Of a stretch of 64,000 bases of DNA, positions 63,191 to 64,000 are shown in pieces (positions within the stretch are counted from its first letter, which is position 1; every line of letters begins with the position of its first letter). A program made the position numbers and the translations under genes. The DNA is from GCA-2683825 sp965662355. Lineage in GTDB: Bacteria > Planctomycetota > UBA1135 > GCA-002686595. The stretch spans positions 124,001-188,000 of the forward strand of contig CBFIHP010000005.1 of assembly GCA_965662355.1 (NCBI GenBank). Direction: 5' to 3'. The notes beneath the pieces are model-generated. The model searched no databases and had not been told where the DNA came from. It was given only the letters and a program-made list of their open reading frames with translations.

Positions 63191-64000
63191 TCAGGCCGCC
63201 TTCGACGCGGGCGTGGAAGCGGGGTACGTGCTGATCGGGCGGCGTTGGCAAATGGCGCGAACGCGGTCCTCGATGCGGACGCGTAGGGTGTCCGACAGGT
63301 TGTATTGCTTGTCCGAGACTTGCTCGATCGATGTGAGCACCTCGTGGATCAGGTCGACGCACTCCACCATGTCGGAGGATTCCATGAGTCGGATGGCCAG
63401 CCCGTTGGTGCCCAGCCGGATGCCGCTCGTGGTCGAGGGGGGCTTGACGTCGTAGGGAATGCGGTTCTTGTTGACGACCAAACCGCAGTCCTCGAGGGCC
63501 TTCTCGGCGTTCACGCCGGTCATGCCCTTGTCGAGTACGTCGACGACGACGATATGGTTGTCCGTGCCACCGGTGATCACGCGGTAGCCCCTGTCCATGA
63601 AGGCATTGGCCAAGGCTCGCGACAGCTCCATGACCCGCCGGGCGACCTGTGTGAACTCGGGGCTTGCGACGTAGGCCAGGCCGCGTGCTTTGGCGGCGAT
63701 CGAGCTCTGATTCGGGGCTCCCTGGAAGAAGGGGAAGACCTTCTTTTGAATCACTTGCTGAAGTGTGCGTTTTCCATCGGGACCGACCTGATCGAAGTCC
63801 TTGCCGATCATGATCAGCCCTCCGCGACCGCCGTACAGTTGTTTGTGCGTACAGGTCGTTGTGAAGTGCGCGTGATCGATCGGGCTATCGTGCAGACCCG
63901 CTGCTACGAGGCCAGCGATGTGTGTGATGTCCGCCAGGAGGTAAGCGTTGACGCTATCGGCGATTGCGCGGAAGCGCGCCCAGTCGATCTGCCGTGAATA
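63191..64000 (-). CDS. glyA: Serine hydroxymethyltransferase (partial, N-terminus beyond window)
   Basis: About 269 codons to the window edge, with the frame open at base 64000. The visible N-terminal part reads YSRQIDWARFRAIADSVNAYLLADITHIAGLVAAGLH, then the PLP-lysine motif TTTCTHKQLYGGRGGLIM, where the usual form is TTTTHKTLRGPRGG. It continues with QSSIAAKARGLAYVASPEF, VITGGTDNHIVVVDV, and PSTTSGIRLGTNGLAIR. It interconverts serine and glycine with tetrahydrofolate. Its position as the upstream gene of the NRPS operon suggests supply of glycine, serine or a one-carbon-modified residue. The altered PLP-lysine region and late C-terminus (ending ISTYPASTPASKAA) could mark a specialised paralogue. 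Confidence 0.9.
   Translation of the reverse strand, partial: YSRQIDWARFRAIADSVNAYLLADITHIAGLVAAGLHDSPIDHAHFTTTCTHKQLYGGRGGLIMIGKDFDQVGPDGKRTLQQVIQKKVFPFFQGAPNQSSIAAKARGLAYVASPEFTQVARRVMELSRALANAFMDRGYRVITGGTDNHIVVVDVLDKGMTGVNAEKALEDCGLVVNKNRIPYDVKPPSTTSGIRLGTNGLAIRLMESSDMVECVDLIHEVLTSIEQVSDKQYNLSDTLRVRIEDRVRAICQRRPISTYPASTPASKAA

Overview
The window comes from a GC-rich bacterium, most likely a marine or aquatic Planctomycetota-like organism. This is inferred from gene content only: several FG-GAP/CRTAC1 (ASPIC/UnbV) proteins, a sulfatase and three sulfotransferases, a 'NALRWGTLYNF'-type C-terminus at the left edge, a secreted YSNEIWN-type protein, and a GT39-TPR fusion. I see no rRNA, tRNA, CRISPR array, insertion sequence or phage gene.

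Layout. 1-9.1 kb is housekeeping: the end of a secreted protein, a CysQ-like phosphatase, a FIST sensor protein, KorAB (2-oxoacid:ferredoxin oxidoreductase) ending in a clear terminator, a small unknown gene, a GT39-TPR membrane protein and a divergent MOSC protein. 9.1-29.1 kb is an exopolysaccharide locus: hybrid histidine kinase, Wza-like lipoprotein, Wzc-like ATPase, flippase, polymerase/ligase, sulfotransferase, GT4, GT2, a stand-alone receiver protein and a secreted GH-like protein. It continues with a divergent MBOAT/AlgX-like acylation pair, a WecG glycosyltransferase fused to a second copy of the same receiver module, an initiating sugar transferase and another sulfotransferase. The product is probably a sulfated, acylated exopolysaccharide under phosphorelay control.

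29.2-43.6 kb holds three CRTAC1-type proteins, two of them translationally coupled to TPR genes, plus a membrane sulfatase, a UvrD/PcrA helicase and a VWA protein. The first CRTAC1 gene is the most striking item. Its FG-GAP half and its ASPIC/UnbV plus thioredoxin-like half lie in one reading frame split only by a single TGA. That TGA is followed at fdhF-like distance by a 7-bp hairpin with a GGUC tetraloop, so the gene is a strong candidate for an undescribed selenoprotein.

43.7-44.8 kb is a coupled ArsI-like C-As lyase / SigZ-like sigma factor pair. 44.8-64.0 kb, all on the minus strand, is a non-ribosomal peptide locus. In transcription order it holds glyA (cut by the window edge), a condensation-TauD dioxygenase fusion, a C*-A-T module with a degenerate condensation domain, a sulfotransferase, a HAMP membrane protein, SlyD, TldD, TldE and a C-A-T-C-A-T-TE synthetase. 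The implied product is a short, three-module peptide that may be hydroxylated and sulfated, with an unusual TldD/TldE protease pair inside the operon. No PPTase, MbtH or exporter is visible, so the cluster probably continues beyond the right edge.
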